Notes under the pieces: model-generated
Seen by the model: only the letters and a program-made list of their open reading frames with translations
What the model was told of the DNA's origin: nothing
The model's database searches: none
Assembly: GCA_002733135.1 (NCBI GenBank)
Contig: NVUJ01000006.1
Span: forward strand, 54,717 to 118,716
Length of the DNA stretch: 64,000 nucleotides
Reading direction: 5' to 3'
Source: Cycloclasticus sp.
GTDB lineage: Bacteria > Pseudomonadota > Gammaproteobacteria > Methylococcales > Cycloclasticaceae
Translations under genes and position numbers: made by a program
Shown here: positions 8,510-17,488 of the stretch, one piece after another
Numbering within the stretch: position 1 is the stretch's first letter
Layout: each line of letters starts with the position of its first letter

Positions 8510-8947
8510 ATGCATAAAATCGAAAGAATCGCGCTGGTTCAACACTCAGCATTAGATATGTTTCACTTAGTGAACGATGTTGTTTCGTACCCTAAATTTC
8601 TTAAATGGTGCAAAACGAGTAGAGTGTTGACTGAATCGTCGACCGAGATGACGGCTGAACTTGAGGTCGCGTGGAAGGTTTTGCATAAAATGTTTAGTAC
8701 CAAGAATACTTTGCTGGAAGGCAAAAGTATTCAATTGGAATTACTGGACGGACCTTTTGAATCCATGTACGGGGAGTGGAATTTTAAACACCTGCGGGAT
8801 GATGCTTGTAAAATAACAATGGAAATAGATTTTGAATTTAAGAGTTCAATCAGCAACATGGTTTTTTCAGCTATTTTCAGCCAAATTTGCGGTTCATTGA
8901 TGGACTCCTTTATTAAACGAGCAGACGAGATTTATGGGCAAAGTTGA
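8510..8947 (+). CDS. ratA: RatA/COQ10-type START-domain protein
   Basis: 145 residues, all one polyketide cyclase/START-like fold: the N-terminal [33 protein letters not shown] is the family hallmark (E. coli RatA/PasT starts similarly). Family proteins bind quinone-like lipids (Coq10), and E. coli RatA is reported to block 70S ribosome association. Which role applies is not visible. It overlaps rnfH by 14 bases, the usual ratA-rnfH pair. Confidence 0.9.
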   Translation: MHKIERIALVQHSALDMFHLVNDVVSYPKFLKWCKTSRVLTESSTEMTAELEVAWKVLHKMFSTKNTLLEGKSIQLELLDGPFESMYGEWNFKHLRDDACKITMEIDFEFKSSISNMVFSAIFSQICGSLMDSFIKRADEIYGQS

Positions 8948-9242
8948 AGTGGCGCATGCCACACCAGAAAAACAATTAATTTTAGCAGTCCCGTTTCAGC
9001 AGGGATTGACAGCGGAAAATGCTATCAACGCCTCAGGTATTTTGACGCGCTTCCCTACGATAGACTTATCAAGTGATGCGATTGGTATCTTTAGTAAACC
9101 ATGCAAATTGGATACGGTCTTAAGGGAGGGTGATCGTGTTGAAATTTATCGCCCGCTCATCGCAGATCCGAAAGAAGTACGAAGGCAACGGGCGGAAGCT
9201 GGAAAGGTGACGAAAAAAGGAGCAGGTGCTGTTAACGATTAG
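8934..9242 (+). CDS. rnfH: RnfH family ubiquitin-like protein
   Basis: 102 residues with the RnfH/UPF0125 beta-grasp pattern: [22 protein letters not shown] at the start, then [38 protein letters not shown]. The ending, where basic residues follow the RPL.ADPKE.RR motif, is characteristic. It starts inside ratA. The role is not established; it was named for its place in Rnf operons but here, as in enterics, it accompanies ratA and smpB. Confidence 0.93.
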   Translation: MGKVEVAHATPEKQLILAVPFQQGLTAENAINASGILTRFPTIDLSSDAIGIFSKPCKLDTVLREGDRVEIYRPLIADPKEVRRQRAEAGKVTKKGAGAVND

Positions 9243-9249
9243 ATTGGGT

Positions 9250-9277
9250 TTGAAATAACAAAGAAATAGATTATATT
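9250..9277 (+). promoter_or_regulatory. Probable sigma-70 promoter of leuA
   Basis: TTGAAA (9250-9255), 16-base spacer, TATATT (9272-9277). Predicted start of transcription near 9284, giving a leader of about 200 bases before leuA. Confidence 0.5.
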
Positions 9278-9284
9278 ATTGTTT

Positions 9285-9483
9285 ATGGAGATTACACGCG
9301 CTGAAATTCTATCTAGCATCACGTTCAGTGACGCAGCTCTGTGCCGCCTTAATAGTGATCTCTTTGTGAGCGCTCTCCGTCTGCCGCGTTGCGGCTAACG
9401 ATGATTCCTGGCGAGGTGAAACGCCATCACCCTATATATTATTTAGTAAATTTGTCATCAAAGATGACAAGCGGAGTTTATAA
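9285..9483 (+). promoter_or_regulatory. Long structured leader of leuA
   Basis: About 200 bases with no conserved gene. It contains a 37-codon frame (9285-9398) starting at the predicted transcription start. All six Leu codons in this frame are CTN, whereas the surrounding genes favour TTA/TTG. Next come TGGCG...CGCCA (around 9410-9428), which competes with GGTG...CACC, and a perfect 8-bp hairpin TTGTCATC-AAA-GATGACAA (9452-9470) right before the ribosome-binding site GCGGAG. There is no T-run, so this is not a standard terminator. Attenuation or translational control of leuA is an inference. Confidence 0.4.
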
Positions 9484-11037
9484 ATGAGTAAAGAAAAATT
9501 AATAATCTTTGACACCACCTTGCGCGATGGCGAACAAAGCCCGGGTGCGTCAATGACGCCTGAGGAAAAGTTACGTATCGCTAAAGCCTTAGAGAAAATG
9601 AAGGTGGATATTATCGAAGCAGGTTTTCCAGTGTCCAGCGAAGGTGATTTTTTGGCTGTTCAAGGCATTGCAAGAGCTGTTAAAAACAGTGTGGTTTGTG
9701 GTTTAGCACGAGCCAATGACTTGGATATCAATAGAGCAGGTGAGGCGCTTAAAGACGCAAATGCTGCACGTATTCATACGTTTATAGCAACGTCACCTTT
9801 GCATATGCGCGATAAATTGCAAATGACGCCGGATCAGGTATTTGAACAAGCAATAAAAGCAGTAAAGCTTGCGCGTAATTTCACCGATAATGTTGAGTTT
9901 TCACCAGAAGATGCGGGGCGATCTGACCTTGATTTTTTATGCCGTGTTATTGAAGCGGTAATTAACGCCGGTGCAACGACGATTAATATCCCAGATACAG
10001 TGGGGTATAACTTGCCTCAGCAATACGGCGAAACTATTCGCCAATTAATTGAGCGTGTGCCAAATTCACATAAGGCTATTTTTTCTACGCATTGTCATAA
10101 TGACTTAGGTATGGCAGTCGCTAATTCTTTAGCAGGGGTTATGAATGGAGCTAGGCAAGTAGAGTGTTCTATTAATGGTTTGGGTGAACGTGCAGGTAAT
10201 GCAGCACTTGAGGAGATTGTGATGGCGGTACGTACAAGACAGGATATGTTGCCTTGTGACGTTGGTTTGGATACCACGCAAATCATGACGTGCTCAAAGT
10301 TAGTGTCTGGTATTACAGGGTTTGCTGTGCAGCCAAATAAGGCGATTGTTGGTGCCAATGCCTTTGCTCACGAGTCAGGGATTCATCAAGACGGTGTGTT
10401 GAAATCGCGTGAAACTTACGAAATTATGCGTGCTCAAGACGTTGGCTTAAGTTCCAATAAAATAGTGCTTGGTAAGTTGTCGGGCCGTAGCGCGTTTAAA
10501 GCTCGCTTGGAAACTTTAAATGTAGCTATTGATAGCGAAGAAGAACTAAACAAAGCATTTAGACGCTTTAAAGATTTGGCCGATAAAAAATCTGAAATTT
10601 TCGATGAAGATATTCACGCCTTAGTGTCTGACTTTAAAATGGAAGAAACGTTTGCTGAATGTATTAAACTTATTTCAATGAAAGCTTGTTCTGAAACTGG
10701 TGAAGTGCCGCAATCTACAGTCACACTACTGTTTGACGAGGAAGAAAAAACCGCACATGCAACAGGCGGTGGTTTAGTTGATGCGACATTTAAGGCGATT
10801 GAAGAGATTGTCGCTAGCGATACTAATTTACAGCTTTATTCAGTGAGTAATGTGACGCAAGGGACTGATTCACTAGGTGAAGTAGCGGTAAGGCTCGAAA
10901 AGGCTGGTCGAATTGTTAATGGCCAAGGGTCTGATACAGATATAGCTATAGCTTCTGCTAAGGCATATATCAATGCGTTAAATAAATTAATAGCTCCAAT
11001 GGACCGGATACACCCCCAAACCTATGAAGGAGTTTAA
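9484..11037 (+). CDS. leuA: 2-isopropylmalate synthase
   Basis: 517 residues, close to E. coli LeuA (523). It condenses acetyl-CoA with 2-oxoisovalerate, the first step of leucine synthesis. The catalytic TIM barrel opens with [15 protein letters not shown] and carries the metal-binding HCHND motif (about residue 202). The C-terminal regulatory domain (about 390-510) binds leucine for feedback inhibition. leuB, leuC and leuD are not adjacent. A long leader precedes it and a bidirectional terminator follows. Confidence 0.97.
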   Translation: MSKEKLIIFDTTLRDGEQSPGASMTPEEKLRIAKALEKMKVDIIEAGFPVSSEGDFLAVQGIARAVKNSVVCGLARANDLDINRAGEALKDANAARIHTFIATSPLHMRDKLQMTPDQVFEQAIKAVKLARNFTDNVEFSPEDAGRSDLDFLCRVIEAVINAGATTINIPDTVGYNLPQQYGETIRQLIERVPNSHKAIFSTHCHNDLGMAVANSLAGVMNGARQVECSINGLGERAGNAALEEIVMAVRTRQDMLPCDVGLDTTQIMTCSKLVSGITGFAVQPNKAIVGANAFAHESGIHQDGVLKSRETYEIMRAQDVGLSSNKIVLGKLSGRSAFKARLETLNVAIDSEEELNKAFRRFKDLADKKSEIFDEDIHALVSDFKMEETFAECIKLISMKACSETGEVPQSTVTLLFDEEEKTAHATGGGLVDATFKAIEEIVASDTNLQLYSVSNVTQGTDSLGEVAVRLEKAGRIVNGQGSDTDIAIASAKAYINALNKLIAPMDRIHPQTYEGV

Positions 11038-11051
11038 GGTTAATAAAGCAT

Positions 11052-11082
11052 AAAAAAGCTCGGTATTGTGCCGGGCTTTTTT
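11052..11082. terminator. Bidirectional terminator between leuA and the thioesterase operon
   Basis: AAAAAAGCTCGG, 7-base loop, CCGGGCTTTTTT; one wobble pair. A-tract and T-tract on both sides let it act on leuA and on the convergent minus-strand genes. Confidence 0.85.
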
Positions 11083-11094
11083 ATCTCTACATAG

Positions 11095-11544
11095 TTAATC
11101 AATTGGGTCGTTGTTAGATAGAAGGAAGTGGCCTCTTGCCAATGCGATAGGGCTATTTATATCATCTTGCCAAGTTTTGACATTACATAAAGCAACACGT
11201 TTCCCTAAACGAATGATATCGCAATGAGAATAGGTAGTAACCGCTTGGCCTGGACGTAAATAATCAATAGAAAAATCAATTATTTTAGGTATGTTGAGAA
11301 CTTCAATTTCCCACAGTAGGTGAAATAATGCTGAGTTTTCCATAAAACCTGCAATGACACCGCCATGAAGAGCGGGTAAGGCGGGATTACCAATATTGTC
11401 ATTCATGTAAGGAAGGTTAGAGACGATTTTATCGCCAACCATACTCGTTTCAACACCTATAAATTTGGCGTAGGGAATTAAGTCAACGAGCCCCTCATAA
11501 TCGTGAACGGCTTTTAACGAATTTATTTGTGATACAAGTGACAT
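11095..11544 (-). CDS. PaaI-type hotdog-fold thioesterase (copy 1)
   Basis: 149 residues. The hotdog core motif ALHGGVIAGFMENSA (about residue 78) includes the HGG turn and the acidic residue of PaaI/YiiD-type acyl-CoA thioesterases. The family hydrolyses aryl- or acyl-CoA; the substrate is not predictable. Its ATG overlaps the stop of the gene upstream by one base (TAATG), so the two are translationally coupled. The pair is distantly similar and may form a heteromer. Confidence 0.8.
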   Translation of the reverse strand: MSLVSQINSLKAVHDYEGLVDLIPYAKFIGVETSMVGDKIVSNLPYMNDNIGNPALPALHGGVIAGFMENSALFHLLWEIEVLNIPKIIDFSIDYLRPGQAVTTYSHCDIIRLGKRVALCNVKTWQDDINSPIALARGHFLLSNNDPID

Positions 11545-11975
11545 TATTCAGTATGAGGAAATTCTTTATTAGAGCGCATAAATGTACCGACTGCGGTTGC
11601 AATAGGGTTAGTAATATCGTCTTCATAAACAGTAACGTTCACAAAAGCAATGGTGTGGGTTAGCTTGTAACATTCAGCAGTAGCGAATATTTCATTACCC
11701 AAAATTGCTGGGCGCTGATGATCTATTCTCAAGTCAAGAGTGGCCATCGCGCGGGTATTATTTTGTGTTTGAAATATAGATACACCGCAGGCCGTGTCAA
11801 CTAAGGTAGTAATGGCGCCACTATGAATATAGCGATTAATAGGGTCGCCAATGATTGAATCGTTAAAAGGGAGCTTTAAGGTAATTGTGCAACCCTCAGC
11901 GGTGACCAGTTGTAATCCTAGTTTTTTTGCGTGAGGTGTGTGATTGATTTGTTTAAGAAAAGACTTAATAGACAC
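11544..11975 (-). CDS. PaaI-type hotdog-fold thioesterase (copy 2)
   Basis: About 143 residues from GTG 11975, which lies directly behind the bamE stop. An in-frame TTG at 12005 would extend it into bamE by 29 bases, and neither start has a strong ribosome-binding site. The hotdog motif is YIHSGAITTLVDTACG with HSGA in place of HGG, and DLRIDHQRPAI is the conserved central strand. It probably acts on a CoA thioester. It is the first of two coupled thioesterases following bamE. Confidence 0.78.
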   Translation of the reverse strand: MSIKSFLKQINHTPHAKKLGLQLVTAEGCTITLKLPFNDSIIGDPINRYIHSGAITTLVDTACGVSIFQTQNNTRAMATLDLRIDHQRPAILGNEIFATAECYKLTHTIAFVNVTVYEDDITNPIATAVGTFMRSNKEFPHTE

Positions 11976-11976
11976 G

Positions 11977-12474
11977 TTAATATTTTTCTTTGTACTCAAT
12001 ACCAATACTATGCAGTACTTTTTCTATTGTGCCAGGCTCTTTAACTTCTCTTTTAGGCACGTCAACAACCTCAGTGTTTATTGTCATCGGTTTGAATTCG
12101 TTGCTTGGTTTAAAGTTACCTTTTAGGCCGCTTAGCTTCATGTCCTCGTCGAACATAAGGGTAATTCTTTCGTGCTTTTGTTCTTTGCCTGCAACGTTAA
12201 GTGTATAAAAATAATCCCAGCGGTTTGCATGGAAAGGGTCAATGAGTAGGGGCGTGCCTAGCAGGAACTTCACTTGTCGTTCATCCATTCCGGGGCGCAG
12301 CTGATCGACCATATCTTGGGTGACTAAGTTACCCTGAGAGACATTTATTTTATAAATGCCTGGCAAATTGTCAGCAGCCTCCAGCATCCTAGCATTTAAA
12401 TCTGTAGTCGTGGAGCAAGCTATTAATTGGGTGATCGAAATAAGTATGGATATTAGAATGAGAAGCTTTCGCAT
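11977..12474 (-). CDS. bamE: Outer membrane protein assembly factor BamE (SmpA/OmlA lipoprotein)
   Basis: 165 residues. Lipoprotein signal peptide with lipobox LIAC (Cys about residue 20), then the BamE domain: GNLVTQDMVDQLRPGMDERQVKFLLGTPLLIDPFHANRWDY-type sequence. BamE is part of the BamABCDE machine that inserts beta-barrel proteins. The tail after about residue 115 is longer than in E. coli (113 residues) and is low in conserved motifs, as in Pseudomonas OmlA. It is divergent from fur, the classic omlA/fur arrangement. Confidence 0.93.
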   Translation of the reverse strand: MRKLLILISILISITQLIACSTTTDLNARMLEAADNLPGIYKINVSQGNLVTQDMVDQLRPGMDERQVKFLLGTPLLIDPFHANRWDYFYTLNVAGKEQKHERITLMFDEDMKLSGLKGNFKPSNEFKPMTINTEVVDVPKREVKEPGTIEKVLHSIGIEYKEKY

Positions 12475-12531
12475 TTCGGCTGTACTGTGTATGATTAAGA
12501 GCTTGAGATGATACCCTATTTTGAGGTTCTA

Positions 12532-12942
12532 ATGGAGTCCAAAGATATACGATCTGCAGGTTTAAAGGTGACTTTGCCGCGCTTGAAAATTCTCGATATG
12601 CTTGAAAATAGTGGCAATAAACATTTGTCTGCTGAAAATGTGTATAAAGCTTTATTGGATGAAGGTGAGGAGGTTGGCTTAGCGACTGTTTATCGAGTTT
12701 TAACTCAGTTCGAGAGTGCGGGTTTGGTTAAACGCCATCACTTCGAGGGTGGTAATTCGGTATTTGAATTAAACCAAGGAGAGCACCACGATCATATCCT
12801 ATGTGTTAAATGTGGGCGAGTAGATGAGTTTCAGGACGAAGTAATCGAGCAACGTCAATTAGATATAGCTAAACAAAAAGGCTACAAAATGACGGATCAT
12901 AGCTTATATATTTATGGCGTTTGCTCAGGTTGTACTAAATGA
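12532..12942 (+). CDS. fur: Ferric uptake regulator Fur
   Basis: 136 residues from ATG 12532, chosen because GAGG lies five bases upstream and the N-terminus (MESKDIRSAGLKVTLPRLKIL) matches Fur; an in-frame ATG at 12508 would add eight residues. Winged-helix DNA-binding domain (1-85), then the metal sites: HHDHILCVKCGRVDEF (His-rich site plus Cys pair) and the final CSGC pair. It represses iron-uptake genes when bound to Fe2+. It is divergent from bamE and convergent with recN. Confidence 0.97.
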   Translation: MESKDIRSAGLKVTLPRLKILDMLENSGNKHLSAENVYKALLDEGEEVGLATVYRVLTQFESAGLVKRHHFEGGNSVFELNQGEHHDHILCVKCGRVDEFQDEVIEQRQLDIAKQKGYKMTDHSLYIYGVCSGCTK

Positions 12943-12960
12943 GGCTTTTGCACAAAAGCC
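12943..12960. terminator. Hairpin between fur and recN
   Basis: Perfect 7-bp stem GGCTTTT-GCAC-AAAAGCC right after the fur stop and touching the recN stop. No good T-run follows on either strand, so it is only a weak terminator candidate. Confidence 0.4.
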
Positions 12961-12961
12961 A

Positions 12962-14632
12962 TCAAATAGCATTTTCGACCATTTCTTTCGCGTGAGCAAT
13001 AGTTTTATCTGAGACATCAATTCCTCCTAACATACGCGCAACTTCTTCGATGCGTTTTTCTGTGTTAAGTAAGGAAATTTCCGTTTTTGTTTTCTGTTCT
13101 TGTTGATTCTTGCTGACGTATAAATGTTGATGCCCTTGAGAGGCTACTTGTGGCAAATGGGTCACGCACAATACTTGCCGATCAGACGCTATTTCACGCA
13201 AGCAGAGGCCGACGGTTTCAGCGACGCCACCACCAATACCAGCGTCTACTTCGTCAAAAATAAGCGTTGGTGTTGTATTGTTTTGTGAGGTGACGACTTG
13301 TATCGCAAGACTGATTCTAGAGAGCTCTCCGCCAGAAGCTACTTTACCGATTGGTGACTGAGGCATGCCAGGATTAGTTGTGACTAAGAAGGATATATCA
13401 TCCAAGCCGTTTCTTCGTGGTTGTTCGTTAAGAATGGGGCTTACTTTAATTGTAAGTTGACCGTCAGGTAGACCGAGTGTTTTTAAGATGACCGTGATTT
13501 TCTCACTAAGTTTAGCGGCCGTTTTCACACGTTTTAAATGCAATGTTTTTACAATTTTTTGATAACTGTGGAGTGCTTGGCTAATTTCTTGTTGCAGTGA
13601 GCTTAAACGTTCATCCCGATTTTCGAGCATATCTAGCCGAGAAACTAATGAATTAAAATTTTCAAGAAGTTGTTGTGGCTCAATATGAAGCTTTCGGGCC
13701 AAATCATGTATTTTGCTTAATTGCTTGTCTAGTAAATTGAGGTTCTCTGGGTCTGTTTCTTGTTGATCAATTTGATGTCTTAAGTCCCGACTAGTTTCTT
13801 GAATTTGAATTACCGCTTCGTTAATTTGTTCGGATAAGGGTTGAAATATGGGTGAGAGTTCAGCTAATAAAGCCAATTCATGTGCTGATCGTCCCAGTTG
13901 TGTGTGAATTGAATTCGTCTCGTGTTCATATAAAACGTCGGTCTGCTTTTCGGCCAGTTCAATAATCTTATTCATATTAGATGCCAAGCTATGATCCCGT
14001 ACTAATTCATCATAATTAATGTGGATAATGTCGGCTTGTTCTAATTCCTGAATCTGATACTTGAGAAGTTGTTTTTCGCTGCCGTTATCATCATTCCCTT
14101 CAGTTAAAAGCTGTAATTCGCTATGCAATTTTTTCCATTGGTCATAGGCCGCATGACAACCATAAAGAGCGTCTTTAGAAGTTTGGTGATTATCTAGTAA
14201 CTCACATTGTTTATGAGCTTGTAGCAAGTCTAAATGAGCGTGCTGGCCATGAATACTGATGAGGTGTCCTGATAATTGTTGTAATGATTTTAAATTGACC
14301 GCTTGGCCATTAATAAACGCTCTAGAACGGCCATCGGCATTGATGGTGCGACGTATGATGCACTCTTTGTTGTCTTCTAGTTCATTCTGTTGAAGCCAAT
14401 TTAAAGCAGGCACTCGTTGGGCTATATCAAAATCTAACGAAATGTCTGCTTTTTCAACCCCAGGTCTTAAAAGCGTCGCATCAGCACGGTCGCCTAAACA
14501 GAGTTTCATGGCGGTCAGTAAAATAGATTTCCCGGCACCCGTTTCACCGGTGAGTACGGTCATTCCTTGCTGAAGCTCTAGGTTCAGTTGTTCAACGACA
14601 GCAAGTCCCTTTATATCAATAGATTTAAGCAT
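12962..14632 (-). CDS. recN: DNA repair protein RecN
   Basis: 556 residues, SMC-like. Walker A GETGAGKS (about residue 30), long coiled-coil middle with a central turn, ABC signature ASGGELSRISLA (about 430), Walker B TLIFDEVDAGIGG (about 457). It acts in recombinational repair of double-strand breaks, holding DNA ends together. In E. coli recN is SOS-controlled; I see no clear LexA box in the short gap after nadK. It is probably co-transcribed with nadK, 6 bases upstream. Confidence 0.97.
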   Translation of the reverse strand: MLKSIDIKGLAVVEQLNLELQQGMTVLTGETGAGKSILLTAMKLCLGDRADATLLRPGVEKADISLDFDIAQRVPALNWLQQNELEDNKECIIRRTINADGRSRAFINGQAVNLKSLQQLSGHLISIHGQHAHLDLLQAHKQCELLDNHQTSKDALYGCHAAYDQWKKLHSELQLLTEGNDDNGSEKQLLKYQIQELEQADIIHINYDELVRDHSLASNMNKIIELAEKQTDVLYEHETNSIHTQLGRSAHELALLAELSPIFQPLSEQINEAVIQIQETSRDLRHQIDQQETDPENLNLLDKQLSKIHDLARKLHIEPQQLLENFNSLVSRLDMLENRDERLSSLQQEISQALHSYQKIVKTLHLKRVKTAAKLSEKITVILKTLGLPDGQLTIKVSPILNEQPRRNGLDDISFLVTTNPGMPQSPIGKVASGGELSRISLAIQVVTSQNNTTPTLIFDEVDAGIGGGVAETVGLCLREIASDRQVLCVTHLPQVASQGHQHLYVSKNQQEQKTKTEISLLNTEKRIEEVARMLGGIDVSDKTIAHAKEMVENAI

Positions 14633-14638
14633 ATTAAT

Positions 14639-15526
14639 TCATGACTGGGGCGCTCTACTCCAATCTAGTTTGACTCGGAGGGTCTTGAAAAAGTCGTGGT
14701 CTGTTGGGTGCAATAAACGAATTTTATTGGCGTGTCGTTTAATGCTAATAAAGTCTCCTTCAAGAATGTCTGGGAGAATGACGTTGTCGCACGTTAGTTG
14801 AGCTTTGTGTTTGTCTCGTTGGCTAAATTTTATGCCTATGTGACTTTTCCCATCAACAACAATGGGTCTATTGGTCAGTGTGTGTGGGTTAATGGGGACT
14901 AAAACTATTGCGTCGAGAGACGGGTGCATAAGGGGGCCGCCACCTGATAATGCGTAAGCTGTGGATCCCGTTGGTGTCGCAATAATCAGCCCGTCAGAAC
15001 GCTGTGAATTCAAGAAGTTATCATTAACATAGGTTTCAATATCAATTAAGCCTGGTGATTTAAGGCGATGTAACGCGACCTCATTAAACGCCGCTTGCTC
15101 GAAAATAACCGCCTCGTCGCGAATAATTTTTGTGTTTAAGATGATGCGTTCTTCTTCAAGGTAATGGCCTTCAAGTATTTGTTTGATTTTTATACTCATC
15201 TCATCAGGTGAAATGTCCACCAAAAAACCAAGGCGTCCTAAGTTAATACCAATAAGAGGGATGTCTTTGTTTACCAGAGCCCGTGCTGATGATAATAGAG
15301 TGCCGTCGCCACCAACTGACATGATTAGATCGCAATAATCTGCTAGTTCGTCGGTTGCCAGTATTTGTTCGCTAGGCACAGTGATATGCCGAGCCGTTTC
15401 ACGGTCGATGTAGACTGTAATACTCAACTGAGTTAAGAGTCCAGTCAAAGCCTGAATCGTTGGAGAAATCTCATCTGCGTCTGGTTTAGATATGAGACCA
15501 ATTTTTTTAAATACGCTGTTCATCAA
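14639..15526 (-). CDS. nadK: NAD kinase
   Basis: 295 residues. It phosphorylates NAD to NADP. Signature GGDGTLLSSAR (about residue 71) and the NAD-binding RSDGLIIATPTGSTAYALSGGG region (about 175) are intact. Start ATG 15526; a second Met follows directly. It is divergent from hrcA with about 100 bases between, and recN follows on the same strand, the usual nadK-recN pair. Confidence 0.96.
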   Translation of the reverse strand: MMNSVFKKIGLISKPDADEISPTIQALTGLLTQLSITVYIDRETARHITVPSEQILATDELADYCDLIMSVGGDGTLLSSARALVNKDIPLIGINLGRLGFLVDISPDEMSIKIKQILEGHYLEEERIILNTKIIRDEAVIFEQAAFNEVALHRLKSPGLIDIETYVNDNFLNSQRSDGLIIATPTGSTAYALSGGGPLMHPSLDAIVLVPINPHTLTNRPIVVDGKSHIGIKFSQRDKHKAQLTCDNVILPDILEGDFISIKRHANKIRLLHPTDHDFFKTLRVKLDWSRAPQS

Positions 15527-15607
15527 TGCCCTCTTAATAGAGGTGAAAAGTGTACACGAAGTAAGTCAGCTTGCGCCTAAAATGTAAATTTTTTTAAAGA
15601 AATATTT

Positions 15608-15634
15608 TTAACACTCTCTATTTTTGAGTGTTGA
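15608..15634 (+). promoter_or_regulatory. CIRCE operator upstream of hrcA
   Basis: TTAACACTC - 9 bases - GAGTGTTGA, the CIRCE inverted repeat (consensus TTAGCACTC-N9-GAGTGCTAA) with matched changes in both arms. It ends 22 bases before the hrcA ATG. HrcA binds CIRCE, so the hrcA transcript is probably autorepressed and released on heat shock. Confidence 0.88.
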
Positions 15635-15656
15635 ATTAACTCATAATGCATCTACT

Positions 15657-16694
15657 ATGAGCGAATTAAACAAAGAACTAAATGACCGCTCTCGTCAATT
15701 ATTGAAGTTATTGATTGAGCGTTATATCTCAGATGGACAACCTGTGGGTTCTGCTGCGTTATCCCGAGAGAAAGGTCTAGACGTGAGTTCGGCGACAATT
15801 CGTAATGTCATGTCCGAGTTAGAGGAACTAGGTTTGATCCATTCGCCTCATACATCGGCTGGCCGTGTTCCTACTAATTTAGGGTACCGTTTTTTTGTGG
15901 ATTCTTTGTTAACGGTGAAGCTACCTGAGCACAAGCAACTTAGTGAGCTTAGAGTTAATGTCGAAAAACAACGCGGTAGCAGTCAAATTATCACCTCTGC
16001 GTCTCAGTTATTGTCAGGTATTACACATTTGGCCGGCGTAGTGAGTTTACCCAAACGTAAGTCCGCTAGTTTCAGGCAAATTGAATTTATGCCGCTATCA
16101 AAAAGAAAAGTATTAGTCATTTTGGTAACGAATGATGATGAAGTTCATAACAGGGTGATACAAACGTCGAAAGATTTAACGACATCAGAATTGCAGCGGG
16201 CATCAAATTACTTAAATACGTTATTCGCTGGGCAAAGTCTGCGTCAGGTTTTGTCAATAATTACGCGAGAAATGAGCGAAACGCGAGAACAGATGAATCA
16301 GATGATGATTGATGCCATTAGCCTTGCCCGTCAAAGCGTTAGTGCTGAAGAAACTGAGGATATTGTGTTATCGGGTGCTACCAATCTTATGGATTTTCAA
16401 GAGTTAGCAGATGTTGACCATTTGCGTGATTTGTTCGAGGCTTTCAGTCAAAAACAAGACATCATGCACCTACTAGACCGCAGTATGAATGCGGATGGCG
16501 TACAAATATTTATTGGTGACGAGTCAGGCTATAAAGCGTTTGATGGGTGTAGTCTTGTGACGGCGCCTTACACTGTCGATAACCAAACAATCGGCGTGCT
16601 AGGTGTTATAGGGCCAACGCGTATGTCCTATGACAAGGTTATACCGCTGGTAGACGTTACCGCAAAAGTTTTGGGCGAAGCCTTGAAATCTTAA
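15657..16694 (+). CDS. hrcA: Heat-inducible transcription repressor HrcA
   Basis: 345 residues from ATG 15657. A TTG at 15624 is in frame but lies within the CIRCE operator, so I reject it. N-terminal winged helix with GQPVGSAALSREKGLDVSSATIRNVMSELEELGLI (about 23-58) and SAGRVPT, then the GAF-like dimerisation domain. It represses chaperone genes through CIRCE, with folding assisted by GroE. It heads hrcA-grpE-dnaK-dnaJ. No good Shine-Dalgarno is visible before the ATG, which follows CIRCE closely. Confidence 0.95.
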   Translation: MSELNKELNDRSRQLLKLLIERYISDGQPVGSAALSREKGLDVSSATIRNVMSELEELGLIHSPHTSAGRVPTNLGYRFFVDSLLTVKLPEHKQLSELRVNVEKQRGSSQIITSASQLLSGITHLAGVVSLPKRKSASFRQIEFMPLSKRKVLVILVTNDDEVHNRVIQTSKDLTTSELQRASNYLNTLFAGQSLRQVLSIITREMSETREQMNQMMIDAISLARQSVSAEETEDIVLSGATNLMDFQELADVDHLRDLFEAFSQKQDIMHLLDRSMNADGVQIFIGDESGYKAFDGCSLVTAPYTVDNQTIGVLGVIGPTRMSYDKVIPLVDVTAKVLGEALKS

Positions 16695-16794
16695 AATTCA
16701 CCACCATTTAGAACGAGCAATAGCTGACCTTTTTGCTTCTAGGTAAGGAGATGCTTGGCGTTAAACAACATATATTCAAAAAAGAGGGCATATT

Positions 16795-17415
16795 ATGGGT
16801 TCTGAAGAGTCTACAGAGCAGAACGAAGAAGGCCAGCAAGCTATCGATACGGAAGAAAGCTTAGTCGGTGAAGTTGTTGATGAGGTATTAGAGGGAGAGG
16901 TTGAGCAAGAAACAACTGTCGACTTGCAAGCTGAGTTAGAGACTGCAAATGCACGAGCTGATGAGAATTGGGAAAAAGTTTTATTGGCTAAAGCGGATGT
17001 TGAAAACATACGCAGACGTACACAAAAAGATATTGAGAAGGCGCATCGCTTTTCTGTCGAAAAATTTGCCAAGGACATGCTCCCAGTTGTGGATAGTATA
17101 GAAATGGGTTTAGCGGCAGCAAGCGAAACATCCTCTGATGTTAGTGCAATTAAGGAAGGGATGGGTCTGACCCATAAGCAACTGCTGTCGTCGTTAGAAA
17201 AATCGGGCGTTAAGCAAATTAATCCTGAAGGTGAGGCATTTAATTCTGAATTACACCAGGCTATTTCTATGGTGCCTAGTGCGGATTATGAGCCAAATAT
17301 TGTTATGCAGGTTTTCCAGAAAGGTTATTCACTGAATGGCCGCTTGCTTCGTCCTGCGATGGTTATCGTGTCTCAAGCACAACCGGCGGCAGATACGAAG
17401 AAAGTTGATGAGTAG
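16795..17415 (+). CDS. grpE: Nucleotide exchange factor GrpE
   Basis: 206 residues. Acidic N-terminal extension (1-50), long helix with ENWEKVLLAKADVENIRRRTQKDIEKAHRF, and the C-terminal beta domain with SELHQAISMVPS and VFQKGYSLNGRLLRPAMVIV. It releases ADP from DnaK. The ribosome-binding site AGAGGG precedes the ATG. The sigma-32 promoter for dnaK starts two bases after its stop. Confidence 0.97.
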   Translation: MGSEESTEQNEEGQQAIDTEESLVGEVVDEVLEGEVEQETTVDLQAELETANARADENWEKVLLAKADVENIRRRTQKDIEKAHRFSVEKFAKDMLPVVDSIEMGLAAASETSSDVSAIKEGMGLTHKQLLSSLEKSGVKQINPEGEAFNSELHQAISMVPSADYEPNIVMQVFQKGYSLNGRLLRPAMVIVSQAQPAADTKKVDE

Positions 17416-17416
17416 G

Positions 17417-17444
17417 CTTGAAAATTAAATTCAACGCCCCATAT
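17417..17444 (+). promoter_or_regulatory. Sigma-32 heat-shock promoter of dnaK
   Basis: CTTGAAA (17417-17423), 13-base spacer, CCCCATAT (17437-17444): essentially the E. coli sigma-32 (RpoH) consensus. It lies 45 bases before the dnaK ATG. Confidence 0.85.
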
Positions 17445-17488
17445 CAGAACTAACAGAAAATTAATTATTAAATTTTGGAGATATTCAA

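Noticed and set aside
9285..9398. 37-codon frame before leuA as a protein gene
   Set aside because: No ribosome-binding site and no recognisable product; kept only as part of the leader hypothesis.
12508..12531. Upstream ATG of fur
   Set aside because: The extra eight residues do not match Fur N-termini, and ATG 12532 has GAGG at the right distance.
14633..14700. LexA box before recN
   Set aside because: No CTGT-N8-ACAG-like site is visible in the short nadK-recN junction.
15624..15656. TTG start for hrcA
   Set aside because: It lies inside the CIRCE operator and adds residues not found in HrcA; ATG 15657 fits the family.
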